A stretch of 64,000 bases of DNA from NCBI RefSeq assembly GCF_043641665.1, contig NC_092184.1, forward strand, positions 21,403,108 to 21,467,107. The letters are read 5' to 3'. The DNA comes from Enoplosus armatus (Eukaryota > Chordata > Actinopteri > Centrarchiformes > Enoplosidae). Below, piece by piece: positions 1-11,569 of this stretch (within the stretch, counting starts at the first letter, position 1; every line of letters begins with the position of its first letter). The position numbers and the translations under genes were made by a program. The notes below the pieces were generated by a model. The model did not search any database. It was not told the origin of the DNA and saw only the letters and a program-made list of their open reading frames with translations.

Positions 1-53
1 CAATTAAAGCCCCCCTTCAGTCATGAATTTGTTTTACTTATTGTTACTTCTCT

Positions 54-96
54 TGGATGTTCTCCACTGTGCATAAAGTGCAGTGGAGAACATCCA
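54..96. repeat. perfect short inverted repeat (hairpin)
   Basis: Arms GGATGTTCTCCACTG (55-69) and CAGTGGAGAACATCC (81-95) are exact reverse complements. The flanking T54/A96 also pair, and two G-T wobbles plus a C-G pair extend the stem inward to a five-base loop. The stem of about 19 pairs is long for chance, but shorter than a usual animal pre-miRNA stem. It could be a hairpin in a transcript, a remnant of a small inverted-repeat transposon, or a recent palindromic duplication. Confidence 0.75.
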
Positions 97-550
97 CTGA
101 CACTTGAAGACTGCGTAACTGTCATGATCCAATATGCAACTCACACAAATGTGAGCCTCCAGTGCACCTACACTGAGAATTGACTTTTCGGTGAAGTAGG
201 AGACATCTTATGTCCAGTAATTAAATTTAAAAAAACAAACAAACATATATTCATATATTCTGGATTGTTCATTGAGGGAGAAGGGGTATTTTAAATCAGG
301 TAATTTGACTTTTTTTTAAAAAAAAAAACAGATGCAAATTATTATTTCAAGCAGAGTGTATATGTCCTCGAACAACAAACAATTTCCTGCATTGGCACTT
401 GGGACAACATTGCCATTGAATATAATCACTATTTTGCAATGACTTTTCTTCTTTTGTTTAAATGTCTCTAGTCAGCGTTATATTTCTCTCCAAAATGTAA
501 CTGCTAATGGACGTAATTGGTAGGAGACCCAATTGACTCATTTCAACTTC

Positions 551-584
551 AAAAAATCAGAAGACATAGGTCTTCTGATTTTTT
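551..584. repeat. perfect short inverted repeat (hairpin)
   Basis: AAAAAATCAGAAGAC (551-565) and GTCTTCTGATTTTTT (570-584) are exact reverse complements around the four-base loop ATAG. On the + strand it resembles a stem followed by a T run. In a vertebrate genome it is more likely a local palindrome, or an end of a decayed inverted-repeat element, than a terminator. No gene is adjacent. Confidence 0.75.
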
Positions 585-1671
585 TGTTCAGGTTTTTCTT
601 AAATTCAAGCAAACTGATAATGGTGATGCCTGGAATTTAGCTTTAAATTGTATTCACCCATTTTTCAGTTAAAATGTTCAACATAATTCAGAGACAAGAA
701 AATATTTTGCTGATCGGGTGAAAACGTGGTGGACATAGCCAAATGTATATACCATTTCATGTCTGGATACAATGCATACGCAACCAGAGGCAAAGTCGCT
801 GGAGTGAAACTTGGTTTGTGGCAGCCAACACACATTGTCAGTGCACACAAACCGCTGCAGTCCCAGGTCTTTCTGGTGGAACAGCTTACTACACATACGA
901 ATATTAATGTATGGAAATACTGGTATGGAGCCACTGAACCAAAACTGAACTAAAACCATATCGGTGTGTCTAGTGTGGGGATGCTAATAAAGAGCTGGAG
1001 GGATAGAGAAAATAATTTGTGATTTTCTATTTTTGAGAGTTGGAGCAAAGTGTATAATGTGGATTATCTAAAAATGATTCTGTGATTAAAATCTGATCAA
1101 ACACGTTTCATCAACAATTTACCCACACTCTTTTGTGATTAAAAGGAAATTAATTAAATGAACAGGCATTTATTAGCCACTTCTGCACAACCACCACTAA
1201 CTACAGTTAATTATTTTACCTGCTGTGTAATTGTTCAGGAAGGATACATAGGAGAGGTCTCATTCTCATTAATTAGCGACAGCAATGCAATGTGGAAACA
1301 GTTTATAAAGTCAATAGCCTACAATTATTTGACATGTCTCATATCCAGGAGATGGAAGTTGCAAATTATTCCACATCTATTCCCGTTACACGGACATAAG
1401 GCAGGTAGTTGGACCACAATCATGTCTGACCAATGCAGCCATTGTTCCTTATCTGATATTGCTGTCAGTGGTTGATGACGTACCAACTAAGGCTTGAACA
1501 AAAAATAAATAAATTAATCAAGCATTCTCTTCTGCTTTTAAATTATGCACATCATCAAGGCTGATATTTGCTCTTAAACTATTCCTGGCTCACTGCCCCC
1601 CTTCTCTAGTCCACGACTAGAGATTAGATTGTTATTGTTTAGCTAAAACACAGTCTTTCAAAAAGTTAAGA

Positions 1672-1795
1672 TAGATAAGATAAATCCTTTATTGTCTTCC
1701 AAGAGGAAATTTGTTTTTACAGCCCGCGGTTTGCATGGCAATATTAAAGAGCAGTAATGCAAGACATTGACAGTTCACAGCACACGAACATGCAC
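1672..1795 (-). mobile_element. LINE 3'-tail fragment (antisense), probable
   Basis: The segment around 1683-1725 follows the pattern 'ctttattgtc...aagaggaaatttg...acagc', then a run of C/A-rich words with 'acacgaacatgcaca'. This matches the form fish LINE 3' tails (L2/Rex-like) take when read antisense: a TTTATTG(T/A)(C/T)CCC core followed by GGAAATT. No reverse transcriptase frame remains, so this is only a short truncated fragment. The family assignment is from memory of the tail pattern and is tentative. Confidence 0.5.
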
Positions 1796-1799
1796 AGTC

Positions 1800-4730
1800 T
1801 ACATGTTGGGGTGAGACGTGCTTCAAAAGACAGACGATGTAAACGGAGACGGAAGGTTGAAATCAAAAGAGTCCTGCACCACTTCTGATCGCTAGTTTCT
1901 GTTCCACAAGCTCCTGTTTATGTCATTAGACACACCTGTACCTAAACCCCTGCAATAAATTCACAATTACTGTCTGTTGTAATTTTGGGGTATGAATTTA
2001 GTGGTAGTGAGGTCTTGAATTTCCATACAGTATACATACATGATGTAGGACAAACGTTGGCCTGAACTGATTTCTGAGTTCTTTGTAGTAATACAGCATA
2101 ATGCAGATCCTTATGTAAGGGACATAACGTGACATGAATGGCTTGAATCATCTTGCCAAATGCAGAGAGGGGACTCTATAGGATGGGAAAAGTGAAGATG
2201 AATCACTTGACGAGGGGGAAAGACTATTTGACTAGGCAGTGTTTCTCTGCCGAGATCTGGCTCTGAGCACTAATATTTTCTGTTTTACATTAATCTCTGC
2301 TTGGCAGTCACCTTTGTGGGGCAAGCTTATTTGTTAGCGTCTCCAAAAACAGCACTGGCACTCCTTACATCAATACTCTCCAAGGTTTGTATTGAGAGCC
2401 ATAAATGTAACAGTGAGCAGAGAGAGAGAGAGCGAGAGAGAGAGAATCAAAGCCAAGGAGATAGAGAAAAAAAAGGCCTACAATGAAAAATAACTCCAAA
2501 ACCAACACACCGAGAGGCTTGGCAATCACAGCGGAGGTTTTGCAGGCATCACAGACAACAGATTCGCAAACAACACTCTGGTCTGGAATAGTGTCACCCC
2601 ATGATTGATTCCCCCAAGCCGACTGATAAGTTTTCTGGGGTAGGCAATCTGTGAAGAAACGAATCAGTTAAGGTGAAAGAAAAACAATGTTTGATCCTGA
2701 TGCATGGCAGCCAATGCTTTGACTAGTAACATTTGCTCAGGGGTCAGTCACCTTGAAAAGGCAATCTATGGGGAACAACAGTGCTGACTATACTGTAAAG
2801 TAACTGCTCTTACCTCAGGGCTTACTTTTTTATTTGGGTTTCCCAATAAGTTACCACTGACAGATTTCCTTTGTTTGCTTGTGTTATAATGCCTCTTTTG
2901 GAATATCCCCATCATGGCATGGAGCCTGGTTTTTATTAGCAATTTAGTATTTGTTTGTTCATTTCACGACCAAGAAATGTATCAGATTCCCCAGTAAGGA
3001 TTACCACCATGTCTCAAAACAAATGCTTTTATATCTACATGCTATTATTTTCATATTCTAAATTGAATTTCCAATGTTTTCTATGAGTCAGCCTGCCACA
3101 TATGACTTCATCACCAAAACCAGAAGCTGTGGCCTACTTTATCCGGCTCTGCATGTGAAATATCCCCTGGTTATTTCACACGCAGGCCTGACCAGTCAGA
3201 GTCCAACAGTTTGAGACTATTTATGGGACAGAGTGGGCTGGTTTGTGGTCCAATAATCCATCCCAAGCAATATTCATCATCACCTCTTATAAAGCAGCCT
3301 ATGTCTGTCTACCAGATGCCAAATACAGACATCCTCTCCCGTGTGCTCCAACGGGAACGGAATTAGGACCAAACTAATGGGGCATGCAGGAGCAAGAGGT
3401 ACTTTTATTTCTTTATTTATCACCCTAAAACCAGTAGGGATGATGACAAAGAAGCTGCAAAGAGCTTGAGAATATCGTTTATCATTTTTCCAAACAGAGA
3501 TACGCAATCTCAGCTCCAGGCAGCAGCAACAGTGGCAATCACACATGAAGAGATTTGGATATCACAGTCTTCAAACATGGGAAAGGCAGACTGTCCCATA
3601 AACAAATGCTCACAATTAGGAGACAGAGAATGTTGGAAGGGGATGTAAGGTGGTCTTGAGGGCTCATTATGGGGTAGGGTGACAAGGCCAGGTGACGGGT
3701 ACGAGTGGAGAGAGGCATGGGGGGATAAGTGAAGTGAAAAGGGATAGAGGGTGGACCAGCAGATGGGGGGGGTACCAAAACTGATTTATTCAGAAGCTCA
3801 TTAGTGGAGACAGGCCGGGGCACAGGGGAACAGGGAGTTCACCCTCATTGGGGCTCATTACACACTGGCAGGAAACTGACCCAGCCAGTGCCAAAGTGGC
3901 ACTCATCAGGGTAACATTGACTACCTTTACTCAGACAGAACCAGACTTGGCTTCAGTCCATGCGGTCTGTGGGAAGTCTCATCTCTCTTTCTCTCTAACA
4001 CACAAACACACACACACTGTTGCGCTCTCATTCTTTTCTCAATCATTATCCCTCACTCCTGTCTCTGTGGGTTGACTGACATTCAGTGGCGCACTATGAT
4101 CTTCCTATGTAAACATCACACAGGATGAACTTAAACACATGAGGCAGTGCTGGCACAGCTGCTGGCGTGGGGTCTTACATCATGGGGAGGAACTGCAGAG
4201 AGTGAATAAATTACCTTTTACCAAAGAAGGCACTGGGGTATTTGCTTGAAGAGAGAGACTTTTTTTAAGTGCATTGTTGTTGGCAGAAATATAGCTGCGG
4301 TTCAGGAGACTGGTTGAGAGACAGCCCATGGGCCTTTTGTCCCAGAATTCATGTGTGAGTGATCACGGCAGCCATAGTGACACACTGTGTACCTGAACAA
4401 TAGCATTGGATGGGTGGCTAAAAGGGAGCCAATTACGATGGGGTTGGGGTATCTTGCTGATGGGAGGCAAGCCAATTAAGCTGACTGAGCTGAGACTGCT
4501 GTGTACGGAGAGAAACTGGCAGGGCATGCTAGCCTCGGGAGCTACACAGAACCAATGGGGGGCTTGCGCTCACTTTAGCCCACTCACAGGCCCTGCTGGG
4601 GTGTGAAGTGACATCACACAGCTCCAAAAGAGGAGTTCTTTAGCGCTGGGGAAAAAATACAGCAGTTGTCATGCAGTTGTGAGTTCTGCACGGTTTTTGT
4701 TCCACTCTCTGCTTCATATCTGTCAGCTGT
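1800..4730. other. non-coding DNA without identifiable genes
   Basis: Mostly unique sequence. It contains a short (GA)n near 2.42 kb and a short CA-rich run near 4.0 kb. The short frames here, for example about 88-106 codons near 3.3-3.8 kb, overlap one another on both strands and show no domain. I see no element boundaries. Confidence 0.55.
2419..2445. repeat. (GA)n microsatellite
   Basis: Interrupted AG dinucleotide run with one C interruption, followed by purine-rich sequence to about 2475. Confidence 0.9.
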
Positions 4731-4734
4731 CCTT

Positions 4735-4940
4735 CAGATTGATTCAAGATCCGCCATCAGCCATTAATTACTCGGAAATGGAGTCCTGTTAAACAAAGCA
4801 TGTTGTTTCTTCCCCCTCATCTAACCAGCAGAGTTATATGAGATGTTTCCAGGGATGTCTCACCGTCAGATCTATTATTCATCTGGGTTTTTCCTAATGA
4901 CATGATAAGACTCCAGTGGAATAGAAAAATGCTCATTAAA
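4735..4940. promoter_or_regulatory. candidate conserved non-coding element
   Basis: A non-repetitive block with a composition typical of vertebrate developmental enhancers: a CCATTAATTACTC homeodomain-type site near 4761, AACAAAG (SOX/TCF-like) near 4793, and TTATTCATC and CCTAATGAC farther on. It has no open frame and no repeats. The call rests on composition and motif density only. Confidence 0.3.
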
Positions 4941-5065
4941 CTATCATCAATTGAAAATAGATCACACCTTAAAGAGATGGCTAGAAAGAAAGTGGAGTGG
5001 GAGTGAGAGTGATGTTGAGCAAGGGAGATGGGAGTGACCGTGGGAGGGACGTGAGACAGGGGGAA

Positions 5066-5068
<3 letters not shown>

Positions 5069-5109
<41 letters not shown>

Positions 5110-5118
5110 GTGTGTGTT
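5069..5118. repeat. (TG)n microsatellite
   Basis: About 50 bases of TG dinucleotide with a single C interruption (tgtgcgtgtg). It is the first of several long CA/TG tracts in the window. Confidence 0.97.
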
Positions 5119-5224
5119 AAGCAGGGGAGTCGACATTTTAGGAAAGCGAGAAGGGAGACATAGGTACTAGACAGAGTTACCAGTTGTTTAGGCACTGGTT
5201 GTAAAAAATGAAGCTGGAATTAAA

Positions 5225-5480
5225 AGGCACAGCTTTGGAGATTACTGCTCAGTTTCTGCCATACATCCTTTAATTAATTAGAACCCCTAAAAGCAGGAAT
5301 GAGGGATTAACAATGATGCACACATGCTTGGCCGGGCTTTCCCTCTTCTTCATCTTAGCTTTTCATGCATCTAATCCTTGACGTCAGAATTCACGCATCA
5401 GTCTAAATTAACTCTTTGACTCATGAATGATTTATTCTTCTTCAAGGGTTTGTCAACAGGAAATATCTAATCAATCCCCA
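5225..5480. promoter_or_regulatory. candidate conserved non-coding element
   Basis: Unique sequence rich in homeodomain cores (TTTAATTAATTAG near 5269, GGATTAACAATG near 5305). It also holds a CRE-like TGACGTCA half-context (cttgacgtcagaa, near 5380) and an AP-1-like TGACTCATGAA near 5418. These sites sit close together without coding signal. Regulatory function is inferred, not shown. Confidence 0.3.
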
Positions 5481-5885
5481 AAGCTCATTTTCTATTCACA
5501 TGTTTTCAGGCTTTCCCCAGTTTCTATCCTTAATGTTAGATTTAATCATGGGATAGAGCACATTTTCAATTTTGCAAATAGCACGTGTGGAAAATCTATA
5601 AGATGAATTGAGCGAGCTAGACTTGCAAGTTTCCAGCTCAAGGTCAGTCAAATTGCTGACTGGTGACTGAAATTAATGACAAGTAATTTGCAGAGTCTGA
5701 CATCAGATCTCTTCGAAGCTTGGGAGGATATGTTTCGAATGAGAATCTGTGTGGAAAAAATGGACTGATTGCTTCTTATGTAAGTCCATGAGGTGAAGGT
5801 GAAGGGTAAAAGTATGTTAGGCTTGTATTTTTCATTTCCTCTCACACTGCCATTCCTTCCTCATCTATTCTTTCTTCATGTTCAG

Positions 5886-5937
5886 GGATTTAACATGCAG
5901 ATGCCTGGAAAGCTGTGGCTCAGTGTCGGCTAAAAAG
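5886..5937 (+). CDS. possible 52-nt internal exon (weak candidate)
   Basis: A pyrimidine-biased tract ending in 'cttcatgttcag' precedes 52 bases that end in AAAAAG followed by the good donor GTGAGT. One of the three frames stays open across it (17 codons, beginning DLTCRCLE). No homology is recognised. A chance pairing of splice-like signals is quite possible in a window this long. Confidence 0.12.
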
Positions 5938-5944
5938 GTGAGTC

Positions 5945-8810
5945 TGCTTTTAAGCAACCCGAATGGCAGCTAGGCATGCATTGGTCCACTTTGGTGAGCT
6001 GTTTCCTCACACGTCCGCACACCACTAAATAGCAAGAAAGTTCAGGGCTGAGTAGTAAGCTGTATTCAATCAAGACTGTCCATCGTACAACATCATTAGC
6101 AGGAAGGCTGCAGAATATGCTGCCTTTACTCCATATTAAGGAGGAGAGAGGTAGTATAGCCTCACTGCACACTCTAACCTGCTCCAAGAAAAGTCCATGG
6201 ACACCACCTGGAATATTACATTTCTCGCAGCTAATGGTCCAAAGAGAGAAAAAAAAAACAAATTTACACATAGTGGCCTAAGCACTCTTCCCACTCTGGC
6301 ATTTTATGTGACTCCAACTCTCTCAGGAAGCAAAAGCAAGAACCCAGCCACAACACCATCTTACTAACCGTTTGACTGAGAACCTGGGGAGACGGCAAGG
6401 TGGGTTTTTTTTTATCCCTGATTGGCTTACTGCAAAGTTCCTGCTTCATCATCAGCATGAGGGACATGAGGACTCAACTCTGCCACAGAGGGTCTTCCTC
6501 GCTGCTGTGCCACACATAGAATCGCCACTTCACTATTATTACAGTGAAGCTAAATTTGAAGATTCATTTTGAAAGAAATGGCTGTAACTTGCTCTGGGAT
6601 CTCGAAGCTGCGTGATCACTGTGCGGAACACGCCAGCGTGGGTTGATCATGGCAACTAATGTGGGTTCGGAAGATATATATTTGCAGTCTCCTGATAAAG
6701 CCATCCTTGGCTGCTGTCACTGAAGAAATGTGTTTGAGAAATGGACTGAGTGCTGCCTTTTTATAGTGACAGTGCCCACTGGGTTAAATGGGGTAAGCAA
6801 ATTTACAGTGTGTGGATTTGTAAAGACATGTGGTCAAGCCTATAAAGCTCTGTGTGGAGGCAAAGCCTATGTGAAATAGAACCTCAAATAATGCAGGAAG
6901 GTTTACTGAGCGTGCATGAGCATACAGTAATGCCCTGCTCCACTTTCATACTGTTGTGAAACCTGCAACTGCTCAGTGCGTCCACAGTCCTCAAGTGTTG
7001 GCTGCTGAGCAACTCCACTGCAACAGCTGACAGTTAAGTGCCTTACTTAAGGGCGCCTCATATTACTGATTCATTTGACTGCCAAGACTTTCCTGTTCTG
7101 TCTGGGGGATTCAAATTAGCAGTGATCCAATTCTGGTCACAAACTAACTTAACTAAACTTTTTTTGTAACACCCATCTTGGCATCTTGGTCAGCCTGCTT
7201 TTGTAAAGCATGAGTTATTCTTATTTCACCCTCAATACAGATCCACTTCACAAAGCATACTTGTACCTCAAGAGCTTAGAGCAAATCAGGCTCCCAAACT
7301 GCCAACTGTTGTATCCAACACAGAGCCTTAGCTGTCACCCACAATCACATGTGCCACGGGACACCTGCCATAGAGCGATTGAGAGACAATGAACTTAGAG
7401 CTGTATAAGCCAGGCACTGTTCTTTATGCAAAATGGGACTTGCAATTCTGTTCTGACCTTTGAAATCAGCATGCCACTCAAAAGCCCAGTACTGTATTTA
7501 CAAGTTGTCACTCTAAAACAAAATCATCAGTTCAATGTGCTTCTATGTTAAATAAGGGATAATAGGCGACCTCCACTATAGAACCATTCTTTAGCAGGCA
7601 ATTATCTGCTGCACAGAATTGAAGGGAGGCTGTAAAGACGATGGAGAAATTTGAGTTTTTTGAGGAGGAGAAATAGTAAGGTGTGGAAACTCCGATGAGC
7701 AATCAAGGTGCTTTTCATTTTGAGGATGACTGCAACAGAACGAGAGGATAGTTAGTAGTTTTATCCAAAAATAAAATAACGTTCAGAGAGTTCTTCTGGA
7801 CTTTTTTTTTCTTTCCAGGGAATTTGTTTCTGATCAGTTTGCTTTAGCATTTTACTCACCTACTTAATTGCTGCAATCTTGGGAAATATTGCTAGAAGTG
7901 AGTCCAATAGACCTTTCATCATACATTATACACCTTGCACACCTTGTCTCTTGTACAAAGTGAACAAACTGCAATGTGCTCACTTTGCAGTTTTCATCGC
8001 GCCTCAGCTGTCTTTGTTCCTCCTGTTTGCCGTCTCTAAAATAATATGACTGACACTCATCTGCATAGGTGGTGATTGCCTGCAACTGATTTTTAAGTTC
8101 ACTGACAATAAATCATTTGAAAACAATCAAGTAGGCAGGTACTCAACTAGTTGCCGGAAACGCACAACATAAAGGTATTTTTTTTACAAAGCGCAATTGA
8201 GTTTTGCTATTCAAAAAGTTTTTGTCATTCTTTCTTCTTTCTTTTTATTCTATTCTTTGGAAGTCTTTGGGTGTTGATGATCAATGGGTGCCCCAGTGGG
8301 ACCTGTGTCTCCATCGATCTGGCCCTCGTGTGTGCTTGCCAAGCCCAGTCAACCCAGTCCCATTGTAATCGTACAGTACTGTGGGCTGGGGTAATTTCTT
8401 AGAGAGCGCACTACAGTAAAATCAAAGCAATTACTCAAAAAAGCCCACCATTCAGGCAAAGTGTCATCCACTACAAGGCTCTCATACTGCTACAATTTAA
8501 GAACAGTGAAAAGAAAAAAAGAGCTTTTTGAGGCAAAAAAAAACAAACACAAAGAGAAAAGAAAAAAGTTTCAGTTTTCAAAGTTCTTTTCACAAATTCA
8601 CCCCAGTACACTTTGCCCTTGCATTTATGAGCATGTAATGTGGTGGGTCAGGCCGCTCATTTATAGTGTTTCCCTCAATTGCAGCAGGGCTGAACAAGAT
8701 TAAATTGAAAGTTAATATGACATGATTCAGTGTGCAGCCATCACATTTCTACCTATTCATTGTCAAGTCAATTTGGCATCTGTAGTTTGCGTGGTAATTT
8801 CTATCTCACA
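5945..8810. other. non-coding DNA without identifiable genes
   Basis: No gene, clear repeat or conserved-looking block stands out. A few A-rich runs occur (near 6250 and 8510-8570). Frames up to about 113 codons (5930-6271, minus) lack any domain or splice context that I can support. Confidence 0.5.
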
Positions 8811-8819
8811 TCCATCACT

Positions 8820-9060
8820 GGCTCATTCCAATCCTAGGCAATCATCAATGGACAGTTCTAATTGACTTGTCTAATTAAAAGATAATGCATGTCAGCATTC
8901 ACAGATGTCAGTGGAGTTCATGCGCAAACCTTAACTTAATAACAGGATGATTACTTTGATGCAGTGGGAGACACTGACTGGGCTACTTCTAGTTTATTCT
9001 CTGCTTGCTGCCCATTAAGGAGCTAAAAATTAGCCTGCTCTGATGAACAGTGGGGCTTCA
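8820..9060. promoter_or_regulatory. candidate conserved non-coding element
   Basis: Unique block with clustered homeodomain/POU-like words: CTAATTGACTTGTCTAATTAAAA (about 8858-8880), GATAATGCAT (8881-8890) and CCATTAAGGAGCTAAAAATTAG (about 9012-9033). There is no repeat or open frame. The overlap of TAAT cores with an ATGCAT octamer-like word is typical of enhancers of developmental genes. Function is inferred from composition. Confidence 0.35.
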
Positions 9061-10830
9061 TGTGAAAGACAAAAACATGGACTCCACACTTTTTCCATTT
9101 GGCTGACTGAAAACGGAAAAAAGGGCTGAACAGTATATATATATATATTCTGTTTTTGAAACTGCATACAATAGAGTGATGAACAACATCAACCTTTTCA
9201 GAGTGTCAAAGGTCATACAACAGCCCCTTTTTACATGGCAACTATTGCTACCTCAAAGTCTGATATAGAGAAGTTTGTGCTGACTTTGTTCTCTAAACAG
9301 TGAATTAAGTTATGCAGCTGCCTGCCTCTCACATATTTGGCCTGCTTGACTAAGCTGCCAATCATCAAGACCAGCTTACTTACAAAAGACACAAATAACA
9401 AATCATTTTACTTATCAATCACTGTCAACGAGACTAAATACAAACCTTAATTGCACAAACCTTTACTTTGCATCATTGAACTATGCAGTTGGACTTAACA
9501 GCCTGCCTGCAAGACATGAGAAACAGGTTCATGTCACCGCCTTCATCTGCTTTTTTTCAGCAGCCAACACACTTCAGCCTTGAATTGTGCTCGACTTCAT
9601 TTTGATGATGACCAAGAGAGGTGACCATTAGCCTAAGGCTGCCTCTCAGATTTGTATTGTGTTGCATGAACTTTGCCCAACAACAGGAAATTACTTGAAA
9701 ATGTCACCTATTCCGTGGCACCGTGACTCGAAAAAGAAAAGTTTGACAATGGCTGTATGCTATTTCAGACATGTCAGGCCTCACCTCAAGCAGTCTTTCA
9801 ATAAGCGATCACACTGTTTCTCCAGGCAGCTGTTTTTCTCTTTTCTGTTTCTTTGATAACTCTGTCAGTCATTCAGCCAGCACAAGCTGAGATGATTTTC
9901 CACATGCTTTTCCCCTTCGGGTCAAATGGAAGGGTCAGCGAAAACTCCATATTGGTTTGAAAGAAGGATATGCAGCACATTAAAATCATTTTACCAGCAG
10001 GACATAGGCAGAACTTATCTCAAATGACCTTCAAATATTATCAGTAGACATATGTGATTATTATTATATTATTATTATGAAGTGACATATGAGATTTGTG
10101 CAAAATAATGCAACATAAAATTTTCAAGCATAACACAGGGTCTTACGATACCATCTACCAACACAACAAAACTCAGATAACCATTACAACCCAAACTATT
10201 TTGTTTTTAAGAACTCACTGGCAGAGATTTCAAATGACTGTGCTTTTGCTCTCATCATAATTTTGAGAAAGCGTATGTCATACAGTATTACAGGAGGAAA
10301 ACATTAAGTACAGCATCAGTCTGGAAAAGGCTGATACAACACATTCACCTTCATATTTGGACCCATTACCTGGATTGAAGACAATATTTTATTTATCTAT
10401 CTTTTTGTAATTTAATAAGAATGATCTGCCGCTTGTTTATTCTGGTCTTTTTGCTACACTGAAAACTGAAGCATGATTAATGAACTGATTATCATCCTGC
10501 CAATGATGTACATCACTTATGAATTTCACTTCTACAACAAAATTGAGAATCTCCCAGAAGCTTTTCATCTTAATTTTAAGCGTGCAAGATTCCACTTTGA
10601 GACTTCTGTGCCACTGTACAGTGAAAGAGTTAAGAGTTTCATTTCAAGCTCTCAGTCTACTTGTCTTATTTATTTCAAAAGGGAAAATAATGTGAAATGA
10701 AACTATGCAATTTGAAATTTCAGAGGTACAACAATGTTCTTATGTGTTTATAGAGGATGGAGCTATTTTGCAAGCTGCATTATGATGTAATCCTTAGTGC
10801 TGGTGATCTGAGGACCCTGCTGGTCACTCT
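9060..10830. other. non-coding DNA without identifiable genes
   Basis: Contains a short (TA)n at 9134-9148, an ATT-rich stretch near 10059-10078, and otherwise unremarkable AT-rich unique sequence. No supported exon or RNA gene. Confidence 0.5.
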
Positions 10831-10834
10831 CTCT

Positions 10835-11185
10835 GAAATTAGCCGCTGAAATTAATCTCGCACTCATTAATGAGCAGTCTTATCGCAAGCTTGCAGATCA
10901 AGATTAATGCGTTGTAATAATGATGCATACCTGTAAAGTGACATTCACTTCAAGGATATTTAATCAAGCTTCATCCTTCTCTGTTCTCAGAGAGATTCAT
11001 AATTGGGACGCAGATTGTCGGGGATTGTTCCTCATAAAGTATATCATGTGTCTTGTAAAAGGAATCATATAAGCTAATAACACTATGCCAGCAGTAAATA
11101 TTAATGTGATTTGCATTAATCTCCATTAAATTACTGGGTAAATGATAAGGGGTTTTATATCAGACAAAATTATCACCCATTAAAT
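10835..11185. promoter_or_regulatory. candidate conserved non-coding element with palindromic homeodomain site
   Basis: This is the most enhancer-like segment of the left third. It contains the perfect 12-base palindrome CTCATTAATGAG (10863-10874), then AAGATTAATGCG, GTAATAATGATGCAT, and later TATTAATGTGATTTGCATTAATC (about 11098-11121). The last of these places an octamer-like ATTTGCAT next to TAAT cores. The palindrome fits a homeodomain dimer site. There is no coding frame or repeat. The regulatory call is inference; an alignment to other fish and tetrapods would decide it. Confidence 0.42.
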
Positions 11186-11334
11186 TCAATGGCCATTGTG
11201 TATTGTATTCAGTTAATGTGATATTGGATCAAAATATTTCATGAATCGTCTCCCTAAATTTTACAGAAATAAGATAAATTAAATCTTGAAACATACTTCA
11301 AATGTACAGTATTCCATAACAGCTGTCAAACATC

Positions 11335-11565
11335 ACCAGAGGCAATTAACAGGCAGCAATAGGATTTCCAATGAAGCTCTGTATGTGGCTATATGCAGAT
11401 GAACTGCCAGTCTAATTAAAGTGGAACTGTAATGTGTGCAACAGCATGTCATAGGGGCTGCCTGATTGAGGGCTGCAAGTTAGCATTCAATAATGCATCA
11501 TTAGCAGAAGCAGATCAAAGGCAAAGGTTTCCACAATACTTGGCTCTATAGGAGAAAGGCACAGG
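11335..11565. promoter_or_regulatory. candidate conserved non-coding element
   Basis: Unique block with GGCAATTAACAGGCAGCAATAGG, TCTAATTAAAG, and CAATAATGCATCATTAGCAG. The local base composition is more balanced than the flanks and there are no repeats. It lies about 150 bases from the preceding candidate, so the two may be one regulatory cluster. Called on motif content only. Confidence 0.38.
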
Positions 11566-11569
11566 AGCT

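Larger units (their letters stand above)
1..1660. other. non-coding single-copy DNA, left end
   Basis: AT-rich sequence with no frame I can defend as a gene. The only structured items I see are two perfect inverted repeats (54-96 and 551-584, listed separately), a short T/A run near 311-329, and scattered TAAT/ATTA cores. Short frames near 0.7-1.5 kb have no recognisable domain and no coding-like context. Confidence 0.6.

Noticed and set aside
551..590. Intrinsic (rho-independent type) terminator
   Set aside because: The stem followed by T residues fits the form, but the surrounding DNA is vertebrate and there is no transcription unit upstream.
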